Source of the DNA: Rhodospirillaceae bacterium
GTDB taxonomy: Bacteria; Pseudomonadota; Alphaproteobacteria; Thalassobaculales; Thalassobaculaceae
Assembly: GCA_018401495.1 (NCBI GenBank)
Contig: JAGYJX010000005.1
Span: forward strand, 558,001 to 622,000
Direction of reading: 5' to 3'
Length of the DNA: 64,000 bases
Shown in pieces: positions 1 to 8,631 of the stretch. The notes beneath the pieces were generated by a model that was not told where the DNA came from, searched no databases, and saw only the letters and a list, made by a program, of their open reading frames with translations. Positions within the stretch are counted from its first letter, which is position 1. Every line of letters begins with the position of its first letter. The translations under genes were made by a program, and so were the position numbers.

Positions 1-194
1 GGCACGTGCGGGTACTTGCGGACCAGCCGGCCGATGCCGCTCATCACCATGCCGTCCTTGTAGTTGACGGTGGTGTAGGCGACCCGGACGGTGACGTCGC
101 CGTCCGGCAGGTCGGCCACCGGCACCGCCTCGAACGCGCCGGTCACGGCGCCGTCGGCCTCGCGCAGCAGATAGGCGTTGAAGGTCTCGGTCAT
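1..194 (-). CDS. AcuI/YhdH-like quinone oxidoreductase (N-terminal fragment)
   Basis: The minus strand reads from an ATG at 194 to the window edge and gives about 64 residues starting MTETFNAYLLREADG. They include VAYTTVNYKDGMVMSG, the N-terminal signature of the acrylyl-CoA reductase/YhdH branch of the zinc-less medium-chain dehydrogenases. Known members reduce acrylyl-CoA or quinones with NADPH. Only the GroES-like N-terminus is visible, so the substrate cannot be assigned. It is divergent from the acyl-CoA dehydrogenase at 312, with about 117 bp between the two starts. Confidence 0.75.
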   Translation of the reverse strand, partial: MTETFNAYLLREADGAVTGAFEAVPVADLPDGDVTVRVAYTTVNYKDGMVMSGIGRLVRKYPHV

Positions 195-311
195 GCTCGC
201 CTCCAGACTTGGTCGGACCCCGGTCGCTGTCGCACCCTATGTTGCCCAACCACCGACACGGTGCCAGGGTTCGACGCGCATCAGGATGACTCCGCCAACG
301 GGGAGCGCGCC

Positions 312-2018
312 ATGACTTCCTCCGCAGCCGCCGGCCTGCAACCCGACACAAGCGGCGTCGACGCCTTCCGGGACGATCCCAGCCTCGCCGCCCTGCTCGG
401 GCTCTATCTCGATCCGGTCGACCTCGCCGCCCTGACGCCGGCGCTGTCGCGCCTCGGCGCCCTGGTCGGCGGCCGGCTGGACGCGCTGGCGCACGCCGCC
501 GACCGCAACCCGCCGGTGCTGCACCACCGCGACCGCCAGGGCAGCGACCGGCAGTGGATCGAGAAGCACCCGGCCTACGGCGAGATGGAGCGCATCGGCT
601 TCGGCGAGTTCGCGCTGGCGGCGATGTCGCACCGCCCGGCCCTCGGCCTCGACCGGCCGGTGACGGCCGCCGCCAAATACGCTTTCCAGTACCTGTTCGC
701 GCAGGCCGAGTTCGGCCTGCTGTGCCCGATCAGCATGACCGACGCCCTGACCCGCACGATCCGCCGCTACGCCGACCCGGCCCTGGTGGCGCGCTACCTG
801 CCGGGGCTGACCGCCGACGACCCGGAGCGCCAGGTCCAGGGTGCCATGTTCATGACCGAGCGCGCCGCCGGCTCCGACGTCGCCGCCACCGTCACGCGGG
901 CCGTGCCGGACGGCGATGGCTGCGGCGATTCCTGGCGCCTGCACGGCGACAAGTGGTTCTGCTCGAACGCCGACGCCGGCCTCGCCCTGGTGCTGGCCCG
1001 GCCCGAGGGCGCGCCGCCGGGCATCAAGGGCGTGTCGCTGTTCCTGCTGCCGCGCGACCTGCCGGGCGGCGGGCGCAACGCCTACCGGATCGTCCGCCTG
1101 AAGGACAAGCTCGGCACCCGCTCGATGGCGTCCGGCGAGATCACCCTCGACGGCGCGCTCGCCTGGATGGTCGGTCCTCCCGGCCAGGGCTTCGCGCAGA
1201 TGGCCGAGATGATCAACCAGTCGCGGCTGTCGAACGCCGTGCGCTCGGCCGGGATGATGCGCCGGGCGTTGCGCGAGGCGCTGGCCGTGGCGCGCGGCCG
1301 CAGCGCGTTCGGCCGCCGGCTGATCGACATGCCGCTGCAGCGCCGCCAGCTGCTGAAGCTGCTGCTGCCGGCCGAGCAGGCGCTGTCGATGGTGCTGTTC
1401 ACCGCCGACGCCCTGGCCCGCGCCGATGCCGGCGAGGCCGAGGGTGCGGCGCTGCGCCGGATCCTCACGCCGCTGGTCAAGTTCCGGGTCTGCCGCGACG
1501 CCCGCAAGGTCACCGGCGACGCCATGGAGGCGCGCGGCGGCGTCGGCTACATCGAGGAATGGGCCGAGCCGCGGCTGCTGCGCGACAGTCATCTCGGCTC
1601 GATCTGGGAGGGCACCAGCAACATCGTCGCCCTCGACGTGCTGCGGGCCGCGCGCCGCGACCAGGCGCACGCGGCACTGGCCTCGGCGCTGGCCCGGCGG
1701 ATGGCGGAGGCCGGCGTGCCCGAGGGTACCCGTGCCCGCCTGACCGCCCTGCTCGGCCGCGCCACCGCCGCCGTCGACGCCGCCGCCCGGGCCGGCGCCG
1801 ACGGCGAGCACCGCGCCCGCGCGGCGGCGTCCGGCCTGTACCACGCCGCCTCGGCCTGCCTGCTGGCCGCCGAGGGCGCGCAGCTGCCGGACCCCGGCCG
1901 CACCGCGCTGGCCGACCTGGTGGTGCGCCACAAGCTGACCCCGCGGGACCCGCTGGCCGCCGAGGGTGAGGACGACGGCGACGACGCGGCGGCGGCGGCG
2001 CTGCTGGACGGCGCGTAG
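312..2018 (+). CDS. AidB-like acyl-CoA dehydrogenase
   Basis: A 568-residue flavoprotein of the AidB branch of acyl-CoA dehydrogenases. The ATG at 312 is chosen because the ORF upstream runs through the divergent gene and an intergenic gap. The FAD-binding MTERAAGSD motif lies near residue 178, RGGVGYIEEW near 405 and EGTSNIVALDV near 432, all typical of AidB/isovaleryl-CoA dehydrogenase relatives. The length is close to E. coli AidB (about 540). Family members dehydrogenate acyl-CoAs, and E. coli AidB is linked to alkylation stress; which role applies here is unknown. The C-terminal 70 residues are Ala-rich and unlike the core. Confidence 0.9.
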   Translation: MTSSAAAGLQPDTSGVDAFRDDPSLAALLGLYLDPVDLAALTPALSRLGALVGGRLDALAHAADRNPPVLHHRDRQGSDRQWIEKHPAYGEMERIGFGEFALAAMSHRPALGLDRPVTAAAKYAFQYLFAQAEFGLLCPISMTDALTRTIRRYADPALVARYLPGLTADDPERQVQGAMFMTERAAGSDVAATVTRAVPDGDGCGDSWRLHGDKWFCSNADAGLALVLARPEGAPPGIKGVSLFLLPRDLPGGGRNAYRIVRLKDKLGTRSMASGEITLDGALAWMVGPPGQGFAQMAEMINQSRLSNAVRSAGMMRRALREALAVARGRSAFGRRLIDMPLQRRQLLKLLLPAEQALSMVLFTADALARADAGEAEGAALRRILTPLVKFRVCRDARKVTGDAMEARGGVGYIEEWAEPRLLRDSHLGSIWEGTSNIVALDVLRAARRDQAHAALASALARRMAEAGVPEGTRARLTALLGRATAAVDAAARAGADGEHRARAAASGLYHAASACLLAAEGAQLPDPGRTALADLVVRHKLTPRDPLAAEGEDDGDDAAAAALLDGA

Positions 2019-2039
2019 CGCCGGTCCGGCCCGGTCGCC

Positions 2040-2816
2040 TCGACGTCGCCGCCGCCGCCCGTCGCCCCCTCCCCCCCATTGTCGTCATTCCGGCCGCAGC
2101 GACAGCGTCGCGGAGAGCCGGAACCCAGCCGCCGCCTCGACCTCGCCGCCAGCGCCCGTCGCCCCGTGGCTTCCGGCTCGCCCACGCGCCGCGTGGGCGT
2201 CCGGAATGACGACCGGGGAGAGGGTGGGTGCCGGCTGCGATGCCATGGACGTCCGAAACGACGACAGGGGAAAGGTGCGTTCCGGCGCGGAGGGGTGGAC
2301 CTCCGCCGGATCGCCGCAATGAGCCCTTGATCGCCGCGACACGGCGCCGCGAGCCCTCCCCCCATGGTCGTCATTCCGGCCGCAGCGACAGCGTCGCGGA
2401 GAGCCGGAACCCACCCTCCGCCTCGGACCCACCCGCCGCCTCGGACGCGCCGCCAGCGCCCGTCGACCCGTGGCTTCCGGCTCGCCCACGCACAGCGTGG
2501 GCGTCCGGAATGACGACAGGGGAGAGGGTGGGTGCCGGCTGCGATGCCATGGACGTCCGAAACGACGACAGGGGAAAGGTGCGTTCCGGCGCGGAGGGGT
2601 GGACCTCCGCCGGATCGCCGCAATGAGCCCTCGACCGCCTCGCCACGCCGCCGCGAGCCCTCCCCCCATTGTCGTCATTCCGGCCGCAGCGACAGCGTCG
2701 CGGAGAGCCGGAACCCACCCGCCGCCTCGACCTCGCCGCCAGCGCCCGTCGCCCCGTGGGTTCCGGCTCGCCCACGCTCCGCGTGGGCGTCCGGAATGAC
2801 GACGGGGGAGAGGTGG
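2040..2816. repeat. Three-copy cluster of CGTCATTCCGG-bordered hairpin repeats
   Basis: This gene-free stretch holds two near-identical units of about 280 bp (about 2076-2330 and 2358-2630) and a third, shorter one (about 2667-2816). Each begins GTCGTCATTCCGG and reaches an inverted CCGGAATGACGAC, and both arms fold into hairpins. The long units add a common tail reading GATGCCATGGACGTCCGAAACG. Related elements occur near 41.0, 52.2 and 60.8 kb. Short ORFs crossing the region are shadows of the repeat. Confidence 0.85.
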
Positions 2817-2834
2817 ATTCCGGCCTCGCCGCGC

Positions 2835-3353
2835 CTACAGCAGGCGCTGCATCGCCACCCGGCTGGCGGCCGGGAAGCCGGCGCGGATCTGCTCGTCGAT
2901 CTGGCGCTTCAGGAACACCTCGCGCGCCAGGTCCGGCACCTCGCGGAAGCCGAGCCGGGCGTAGTACGGCGCGTTCCAGGGGATGTCGCGGAAGGTGGTG
3001 AGGGTCAGGCGCGCCACGCCGCGCGGGCCGTGGAACGCCGCCACCCGGTCGAGCAGGCGGCCGCCGAGGCCGCGGCCGGCGTGGTCGGGGTGCACCGACA
3101 GCTGGGCGACGTAGACCGTGCCGCGCCCGACCGGCTTGCAGTGCGCGAAGCCGACCGGCCGGTCGCCGGCGTCGACCGCCACCCACAGGCCCCAGCGGTC
3201 CTGGGTCTCGACGAAGTCCTCGAGCTCGGTGGTCGGGTAGCCGGCCACCAGGTCGGCGTAGGCGGTGGCGCGGAACCGCTGGTCGGCCGCCATCTCGATG
3301 GCGGGAAGGGCGTCCAGCTCGTCGGGACGCGCGAGCCGGACGCCGTGGGTCAT
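2835..3353 (-). CDS. GNAT family N-acetyltransferase
   Basis: A 172-residue protein with the GNAT fold. The acetyl-CoA loop is VHPDHAGRGLGGRLL near residues 90-105, and the late motif PYYARLGFREVPD lies near 131-144. GNAT enzymes transfer acetyl from acetyl-CoA to amines; the substrate cannot be told from sequence. Its start lies 4 nt after the stop of the thiolase gene on the same strand, so the two are probably co-transcribed. Confidence 0.85.
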   Translation of the reverse strand: MTHGVRLARPDELDALPAIEMAADQRFRATAYADLVAGYPTTELEDFVETQDRWGLWVAVDAGDRPVGFAHCKPVGRGTVYVAQLSVHPDHAGRGLGGRLLDRVAAFHGPRGVARLTLTTFRDIPWNAPYYARLGFREVPDLAREVFLKRQIDEQIRAGFPAASRVAMQRLL

Positions 3354-3357
3354 GGTG

Positions 3358-4524
3358 CTAGCGCAGCGGCTCCAGGATCGAGACGTAGTTGGCGACCGCC
3401 GCCCCGCCCATGTTGAAGATGCCGGCCAGCTTGGCGCCGGCGACCTGCATGTCGCCGGCCTCGCCGCGCACCTGCAGCGACGCCATGATGTGCATCGACA
3501 CGCCGGTGGCGCCGATCGGGTGGCCCTTGGCCTTCAGGCCGCCGGACGGGTTGACCGGCAGCCGGCCGTCCTTCTCGGTCCAGCCCTCGAGCACGGCGCG
3601 CGCGCCCTGGCCTTCCGGCGCCAGGCCCATGGCCTCGTACTCGATCAGTTCGGCGATGGTGAAGCAGTCGTGGGTCTCGACCAGGTCGAGGTCGTCGAGG
3701 CTGAGGCCGGACTGCGCGAACGCCTTCTGCCAGGCCGAGGCGCAGCCCTCGAACTTCAGGATGTCGCGCTTCGACATCGGCAGGAAGTCGCTGGAGTGCG
3801 CGGCGGCGCGGAACGCCACCGCCTTGTTCATGCCGAGTGCGGTGTCGACGTCGGCCAGCACGATCGCCGCCGCGCCGTCGGAGACCAGCGAGCAGTCGGT
3901 GCGCTTCAGCGGCCCGGCGACGAACGGGTTCTTCTCGCTCGGGTTCCGGCAGAACTCGTAGCCGAGGTCCTTGCGCATCTGGGCGTACGGATTGGCGACG
4001 CCGTTCTTGTGGTTCTTGGCGGCGATCCGGGCGAGCGCGTCGGACTGGTCGCCGTGGCGCTGGAAATAGGCCTGGGCGATCTGCCCGAACACCCCGGCGA
4101 AACCGCCCTCGACGCCAGCCTCCTCCTTCAGGTAGCTGGCCTTGAGGAGGGTGTCGCCGATCTCCTTGCCGGGCAGCGCCGTCATCTTCTCGACGCCGAC
4201 CACCAGCACCCGGCGCGCCTTCTTCGCCTCGATCAGGGTCAGTCCCTGGTGGACGGCGGCGCTGCCGGTGGCGCAGGCGTTCTCGACCCGGGTCGCCGGC
4301 TTGAAGCGGAAGTCGTCGGAGGCCTGGAACACCAGCGAGGCGGTGAAGTCCTGCTTCTCGAAGCCGCCGTTGAAGTGGCCGAGAAACACCGCGTCGATGT
4401 CCTTCGGCTCCAGCCCGGCGTCGGCCAGGGCGTCGGACGCCACCTTCACGATCATGCTCTCGGCGTCATCGCCCTCGCGCTTTCCGAAGGGCAGATGGGA
4501 CCATCCGACGATGCAGGCGGTCAT
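3358..4524 (-). CDS. Thiolase family protein (acetyl-CoA acetyltransferase / SCP-x type)
   Basis: A 388-residue thiolase. The nucleophilic cysteine lies in NACATGSAA (near residue 85), HDCF near 285 supplies an active-site histidine, and GGLKAKGHPIGATG near 325-338 is the C-terminal catalytic motif. The HDCF box is typical of the SCP-x/thiolase-like subgroup rather than the classic degradative thiolase. It probably cleaves or forms beta-ketoacyl-CoA. It is the first gene of a two-gene unit with the GNAT gene and is divergent from the GMC oxidoreductase across about 205 bp. Confidence 0.9.
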   Translation of the reverse strand: MTACIVGWSHLPFGKREGDDAESMIVKVASDALADAGLEPKDIDAVFLGHFNGGFEKQDFTASLVFQASDDFRFKPATRVENACATGSAAVHQGLTLIEAKKARRVLVVGVEKMTALPGKEIGDTLLKASYLKEEAGVEGGFAGVFGQIAQAYFQRHGDQSDALARIAAKNHKNGVANPYAQMRKDLGYEFCRNPSEKNPFVAGPLKRTDCSLVSDGAAAIVLADVDTALGMNKAVAFRAAAHSSDFLPMSKRDILKFEGCASAWQKAFAQSGLSLDDLDLVETHDCFTIAELIEYEAMGLAPEGQGARAVLEGWTEKDGRLPVNPSGGLKAKGHPIGATGVSMHIMASLQVRGEAGDMQVAGAKLAGIFNMGGAAVANYVSILEPLR

Positions 4525-4729
4525 GGCGGGATCTCCTCGTTCCGCGGCAGATTGGTGCGTTCAGTTGCGAACGCGGCCCACAGAATGGCCATTCGGCCGG
4601 CGAACGCAAGATGCCGCCCGGTCAATAGTCCCGGCCGATCGCGCCGGTCGATTGCCTAAGCAACGAACGCCGTTGCCCCCCGCGCCCGAAGCTTGCGATG
4701 CTGCCGGCCTCACCACGGGACGCCTTTCC

Positions 4730-6334
4730 ATGAGCAGCGACAGCTTCGACTACGTCATCGTCGGCGCCGGCTCCGCCGGCTGCGTGCTGGCCGATCGGTT
4801 GAGCGAGGGCGGCGCCCGGGTGGCGCTGCTGGAGGCCGGGCCGCCGGACCGCCACCCGTTCATCCACATCCCGGCCGGGGTCCGCAACCTGCTGCACGAC
4901 GCCCGGGTCAACTGGATGTACGCCAGCGAGCCCGAGGCCTCCTCCGGCAACCGCGCCATCCATTGGCCGCGCGGCCGGGTGCTCGGCGGCAGCTCGTCGA
5001 TCAACGGCATGCTGTACGTGCGCGGCAACCCCGCCGACTACGACGGCTGGGCCCAGCAGGGCTGCCGGGGCTGGAGCTGGGACGAGGTGCTGCCGTTCTT
5101 CCGCCGCTCCGAGCGCTACGCCGGCGGCGACGACGCCTTCCGCGGCCGCGAGGGGCCGCTGGAGGTCGAGGACTACCGCACCATCCTGCCGCTGACCCAC
5201 CGCTTCGTGGAGGCCGCCCGGCAGGCCGGCTTCCCGGTCAGCGCCGACCTGAACGGCGCCGAGCCGGAGGGTGCGGGCTACTCGCAGATGACCCGGCTCG
5301 GCCGGTTCCGCGGCTCGACCGCCCGCACCTACCTGGCCCGCGCCCGCAAGCGGCCAAGTCTTCGCGTCCTGACCGATGCGGTCGCCACCCGCCTGCTGAT
5401 GGACGGCCGGCGCTGCACCGGCGTGGCGTTCCGCCAGGGCGGCGTCGAGCGCACCATCACCGCCGGGCGCGAGGTGATCGTGGCCGGTGGTGCGGTCAAC
5501 TCGCCGCACCTGCTGCAGGTCTCCGGCATCGGCCCGGCCGAGCACCTGCGCTCGATCGGCGTCGAGGTGCGGCACGATTCCCCGGGCGTCGGCCGCAACC
5601 TGTCGGACCACTACGTCGCGCGCATCGTGCACCGGGTGAAGGACGCGGTGACCATGAACGAGCTGTCGCGGCTGCCGCGGGTGGCCGGCGAGATCCTGCG
5701 CTACGTCCTGCGCGGCGACGGCGCCCTGACCTTCGGCGTCACCAGCGCCATGGTGTTCTCGCGCAGCCGCGAGGCGCTGGCCAGCCCGGACCTGCAGCTG
5801 CTGTTCACGCCGGCCAGCTACGACGCCGCCCGGGTGCTGCAGCTGGAGCGCGAGCCCGGCATCTCGCTGGTGATCTGCCCGACCCGGCCGGCCAGCCGCG
5901 GCACCGTGATGGCGGCGTCGGCCGACCCACTGGCCCGGCCGCTGATCCGGCCGAACTACCTGTCCGACCCCGACGACACGAGGGTGATGCTGGCGGGATT
6001 CGAGCAGGCCCGCCGGATCTACGCGGCCCCGGCGCTGGCCGCCCACAGCGTCGCCGAGATCAAGCCCGGCCCGAACGTCACCCGCGCCGACGAGCTCGAG
6101 GACTTCGCCCGCCGCGAGGGCACCACCCTGTACCACCCGGTCGGCACCTGCCGGATGGGCGAGGACCCGACGGCGGTGGTCGATTCCCGCCTGCGCGTGC
6201 ACGGCGTGACCGGCCTCCGGGTGATCGACGCCTCGGTGATGCCGGAGCTGACCACCGGCAACACCAACGCGCCGACCATCATGATCGGCGAGAAGGGGGC
6301 GGCGATGATCCTGGAGGACGCGCGCAGCCGGTGA
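4730..6334 (+). CDS. GMC family oxidoreductase (choline/alcohol dehydrogenase-like)
   Basis: A 534-residue FAD enzyme. [10 protein letters not shown] near residue 10 is the Rossmann FAD loop, [15 protein letters not shown] near 85 is GMC signature 1, and HPVGTCRMG near 470 and [15 protein letters not shown] near 510 complete the C-terminal active-site and FAD contacts. Family members oxidise primary alcohols such as choline; the substrate here is not defined. The ATG at 4730 was chosen over an in-frame extension that reads back into the divergent thiolase. The last roughly 80 bp are duplicated at 35.03-35.11 kb, so this gene is the insertion point of the large island. Confidence 0.92.
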   Translation: MSSDSFDYVIVGAGSAGCVLADRLSEGGARVALLEAGPPDRHPFIHIPAGVRNLLHDARVNWMYASEPEASSGNRAIHWPRGRVLGGSSSINGMLYVRGNPADYDGWAQQGCRGWSWDEVLPFFRRSERYAGGDDAFRGREGPLEVEDYRTILPLTHRFVEAARQAGFPVSADLNGAEPEGAGYSQMTRLGRFRGSTARTYLARARKRPSLRVLTDAVATRLLMDGRRCTGVAFRQGGVERTITAGREVIVAGGAVNSPHLLQVSGIGPAEHLRSIGVEVRHDSPGVGRNLSDHYVARIVHRVKDAVTMNELSRLPRVAGEILRYVLRGDGALTFGVTSAMVFSRSREALASPDLQLLFTPASYDAARVLQLEREPGISLVICPTRPASRGTVMAASADPLARPLIRPNYLSDPDDTRVMLAGFEQARRIYAAPALAAHSVAEIKPGPNVTRADELEDFARREGTTLYHPVGTCRMGEDPTAVVDSRLRVHGVTGLRVIDASVMPELTTGNTNAPTIMIGEKGAAMILEDARSR

Positions 6335-6370
6335 CCGGTCCCGGGCGTTCCGCTACCGTACCTCCCGATT
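6282..6370 (+). repeat. Left direct repeat of the island (3' end of the GMC gene)
   Basis: The stretch GGGGGCGGCGATGATCCTGG through the stop codon and about 30 bp beyond (GTGACCGGTCC, GGGCGTTCCGCTACC) recurs in the same orientation at about 35.03-35.11 kb with only a few differences. Everything between the copies has island character. This is seen directly; the interpretation as an integration or duplication footprint is inference. Confidence 0.8.
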
Positions 6371-6388
6371 AATCCCGGCCGGCGTTGA

Positions 6389-6600
6389 TCAGAACCCATG
6401 GCCCCATTTTCTGTTCACGATGGAGATGAGGGACCACGGCTTGTCGATGAGGTTGTTCCAGCCATCGCAGCTCAGAGCGACGACCTCGTCATAGGAGGGA
6501 GAGCTGGCCGGGAGCCCACTGCGGATCGTCGCGATCGCCTCGGGGAGGCTTTTGTAAAACCGAGGTTTTCATTTTTCCAAGCTGCAAGCCATTGAACCAA
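6389..6600 (-). pseudogene. IS630-family transposase, C-terminal remnant
   Basis: One minus-strand frame reads SYDEVVALSCDGWNNLIDKP followed by [15 protein letters not shown] and a stop. This matches the conserved C-terminal tail of IS630-type transposases (YDxIV..C.AW..LI..P..I.SI..R.WAH). The upstream part of the gene is absent or out of frame, and no terminal repeat is recognised. It is the first island-type sequence after the GMC gene. Confidence 0.7.
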
Positions 6601-6705
6601 TGTGATAGTCGGTATTTAGCTTGATCCTTATGTCGGGCCGCCTGCCACGTCGTTTCCCTCGCCCCACGGTCGTGCCTCGCGGGGGACGGCGCGACACCCT
6701 GAGAA

Positions 6706-8567
6706 TCAGGCAGATGTCCGGGCGAGGGCCTCGCGGATGGCCGCGAGGGCGGCGCTCCAGCTTCCATCCGGGCTCTGGCGGAAGACCCGCGTGTTCGGGT
6801 ACCACGGCGAAGGCCCGGGGTCGCCGTGCCAATGCCAGGACCCGTCGCGGTCGACCAGCACCCAGGTCTCCACGCCGAGCGCGGCAGCGAGATGCGCGAC
6901 CGGACCGTCCGGCGCGATCATCCGGTCGAGAGAGCGGATCTCCTCGGCCAAGTCGTGGAAATCGCAAACCGCGTCACCACGATCAACGAACCCGGCCGAG
7001 ACGATGATCGCCCGCGCATGGTCGCGCGCCGGACCCGCCTGGAGCGAGGCGATCGTTACACCGGCAATGCCAGCAACAGCTTCCGGAAGCGCCGCCCCCG
7101 GTCCCGGTCCCTCCCACCAGAGTCCCACGTGACCCGAAATCGCGCTCACCGCCGCCCGGGCCGCCGCCGTGCCGGTTGTGCCGGTCGTTCCGGCGGCGGC
7201 GGGCGCCATGTCGAACAAGCGGCCTTCGGCCGGCGGCGTTTCCGGCGTCACCGCCAGCAGATGCGGCAGATGATCGAGCGGAACCACCATGACGCCTTTC
7301 TCCAGCAGGGCCGAAAGTTCGATCCTGGCCATCGGCAGCACAGTGTCGACTGCCGGAAGGGCTTCGAAGAGCCGCGCCAGGACCGGCGGGCACACCACCG
7401 TGAGGGCAGCCCCGCGTGCCTTCAGCGACGGCAGGAACCGGGCCGCGAACAGCGCGGCCGAACTGTCGATCGAGACCAGCCGGATGGCCTGTCCCGCGAT
7501 TCCGCCGGTCCCGGTGAGGGCGAGCCGCGATGCCGGCGGGGACGCGTTCCCGGAAGCGCCGTTCACCAGCGCCCAGGCATCGCCGTAGCGGCCGCGCATC
7601 AGCAGCAGCTCGACGGCCAGCCGGTCCAGGGCGCCCGGTCCGGGGCCGAAGGATCGCGCATGGTCGATCGCCACCTGGGCCTCGTCGAGGCGCCCCTGAC
7701 GGCGCATCAGCGTCGCCAGCAGGCCAGCGGCGACGGCGTCCTTCGGCGCGGCGCGCAGAACCGCCGCCAGCAGCTTGCCCGCCTGGACGAGATCGCCAGC
7801 CTCCAGCAGGACGGCGGCGCGCGACAACTGCAGACGCGGATCCTTCGGAGACAGCGTCGCGGCCCGGGTGGCCGCCTCGATCGCTTCGGGGTGGCGCCGC
7901 AATTGCGACAGCACGTCGGCGAGATTCGCCAGGAGTCGGGGGTTGAGGGGGTCCTGCAGCCGGGCCCGGTCCAGCAGGGCCAGCGCGTTGTCCGTGCGAC
8001 CAGCCTGCTTGTGCAGCAGGGCCAGGTTGTTGATGGCGCCGGCGTGGTTCGGGTCGATGTCGAGGGCGGCCTCGAATTCCGCGAGGGCGACGGCCGGCTG
8101 GCCGGCAGCCAGCAGAGCGTTACCGAGGTTGAAGCGCTGATCGGCGGAGTCGGGGCGAGAGCGACGGCGTGGCGCTGTGCCTCGAGCGCCTCGGCGGTCC
8201 TGTCGAGGGCCGACAGAACGCCCGCGAAGATGGCATGCAGCCCGGCCTTGTCGGGTCCAAGGTCGAGGGCCCGCCGCGCACAGTCCACCGCCTCCGGCAG
8301 CTTGTCGCAGACCATGTAGGCGATCGCGAGGTTGCCCATGACGACGGCATCGGCCGGCGCTAAGGCCACCGCCTGGGCAATCAGCTCGAACCCCCGTTCC
8401 GGTTCACCGCGCTTCAGCAGGATCGCGCCGAGACCGCACAGCGCCTCGGTATTGGACGGCCGCCGTCGAAGCACATCCTCCAGGATCGCGGCAGCTTCGG
8501 GCAGCCGTCCGGCGGCGAGATGGCGCGCCGCGGCTTCGGTAGCGTCGCTGTTCGACAGTGCCCACAT
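6706..8567 (-). CDS. TPR protein with C-terminal GT9-like domain (1-nt frameshift near 8152)
   Basis: Two overlapping frames join into one protein of about 620 residues if one base is restored in the G run at 8152-8155. The N-terminal roughly 330 residues are tandem TPRs (repeats ending LNPRLLANLADVLSQ, SPKDPRLQLSRAAVL and similar). The C-terminal roughly 270 residues resemble the ADP-heptose/GT9-like half seen in many alphaproteobacterial TPR proteins, including IAPDGPVAHLAAALG, WVLVDRDGSWHWHGDPG and WYPNTRVFRQ. It lies 64 nt downstream of vgrG on the same strand, so it may be a T6SS cargo, adaptor or glycosylating partner; that role is inferred from position only. Confidence 0.75.
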
Positions 8568-8631
8568 CGGTCCGGTTGCCCTCGAATGTCCGTCGATCAG
8601 AGGACCGCCGCCGCAGCCCGGCTCGTCATCG

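Noticed and set aside
2040..2816. CRISPR array or coding region
   Set aside because: The repeats are too few, too long and palindromic at several scales, with repeated rather than unique spacers. The ORFs translate to repetitive Arg/Pro-rich strings. No cas genes are present.
6398..6595. A 65-residue plus-strand ORF after the GMC gene
   Set aside because: It lies on the opposite strand to the recognisable IS630 transposase tail and has no ribosome-binding site or family.
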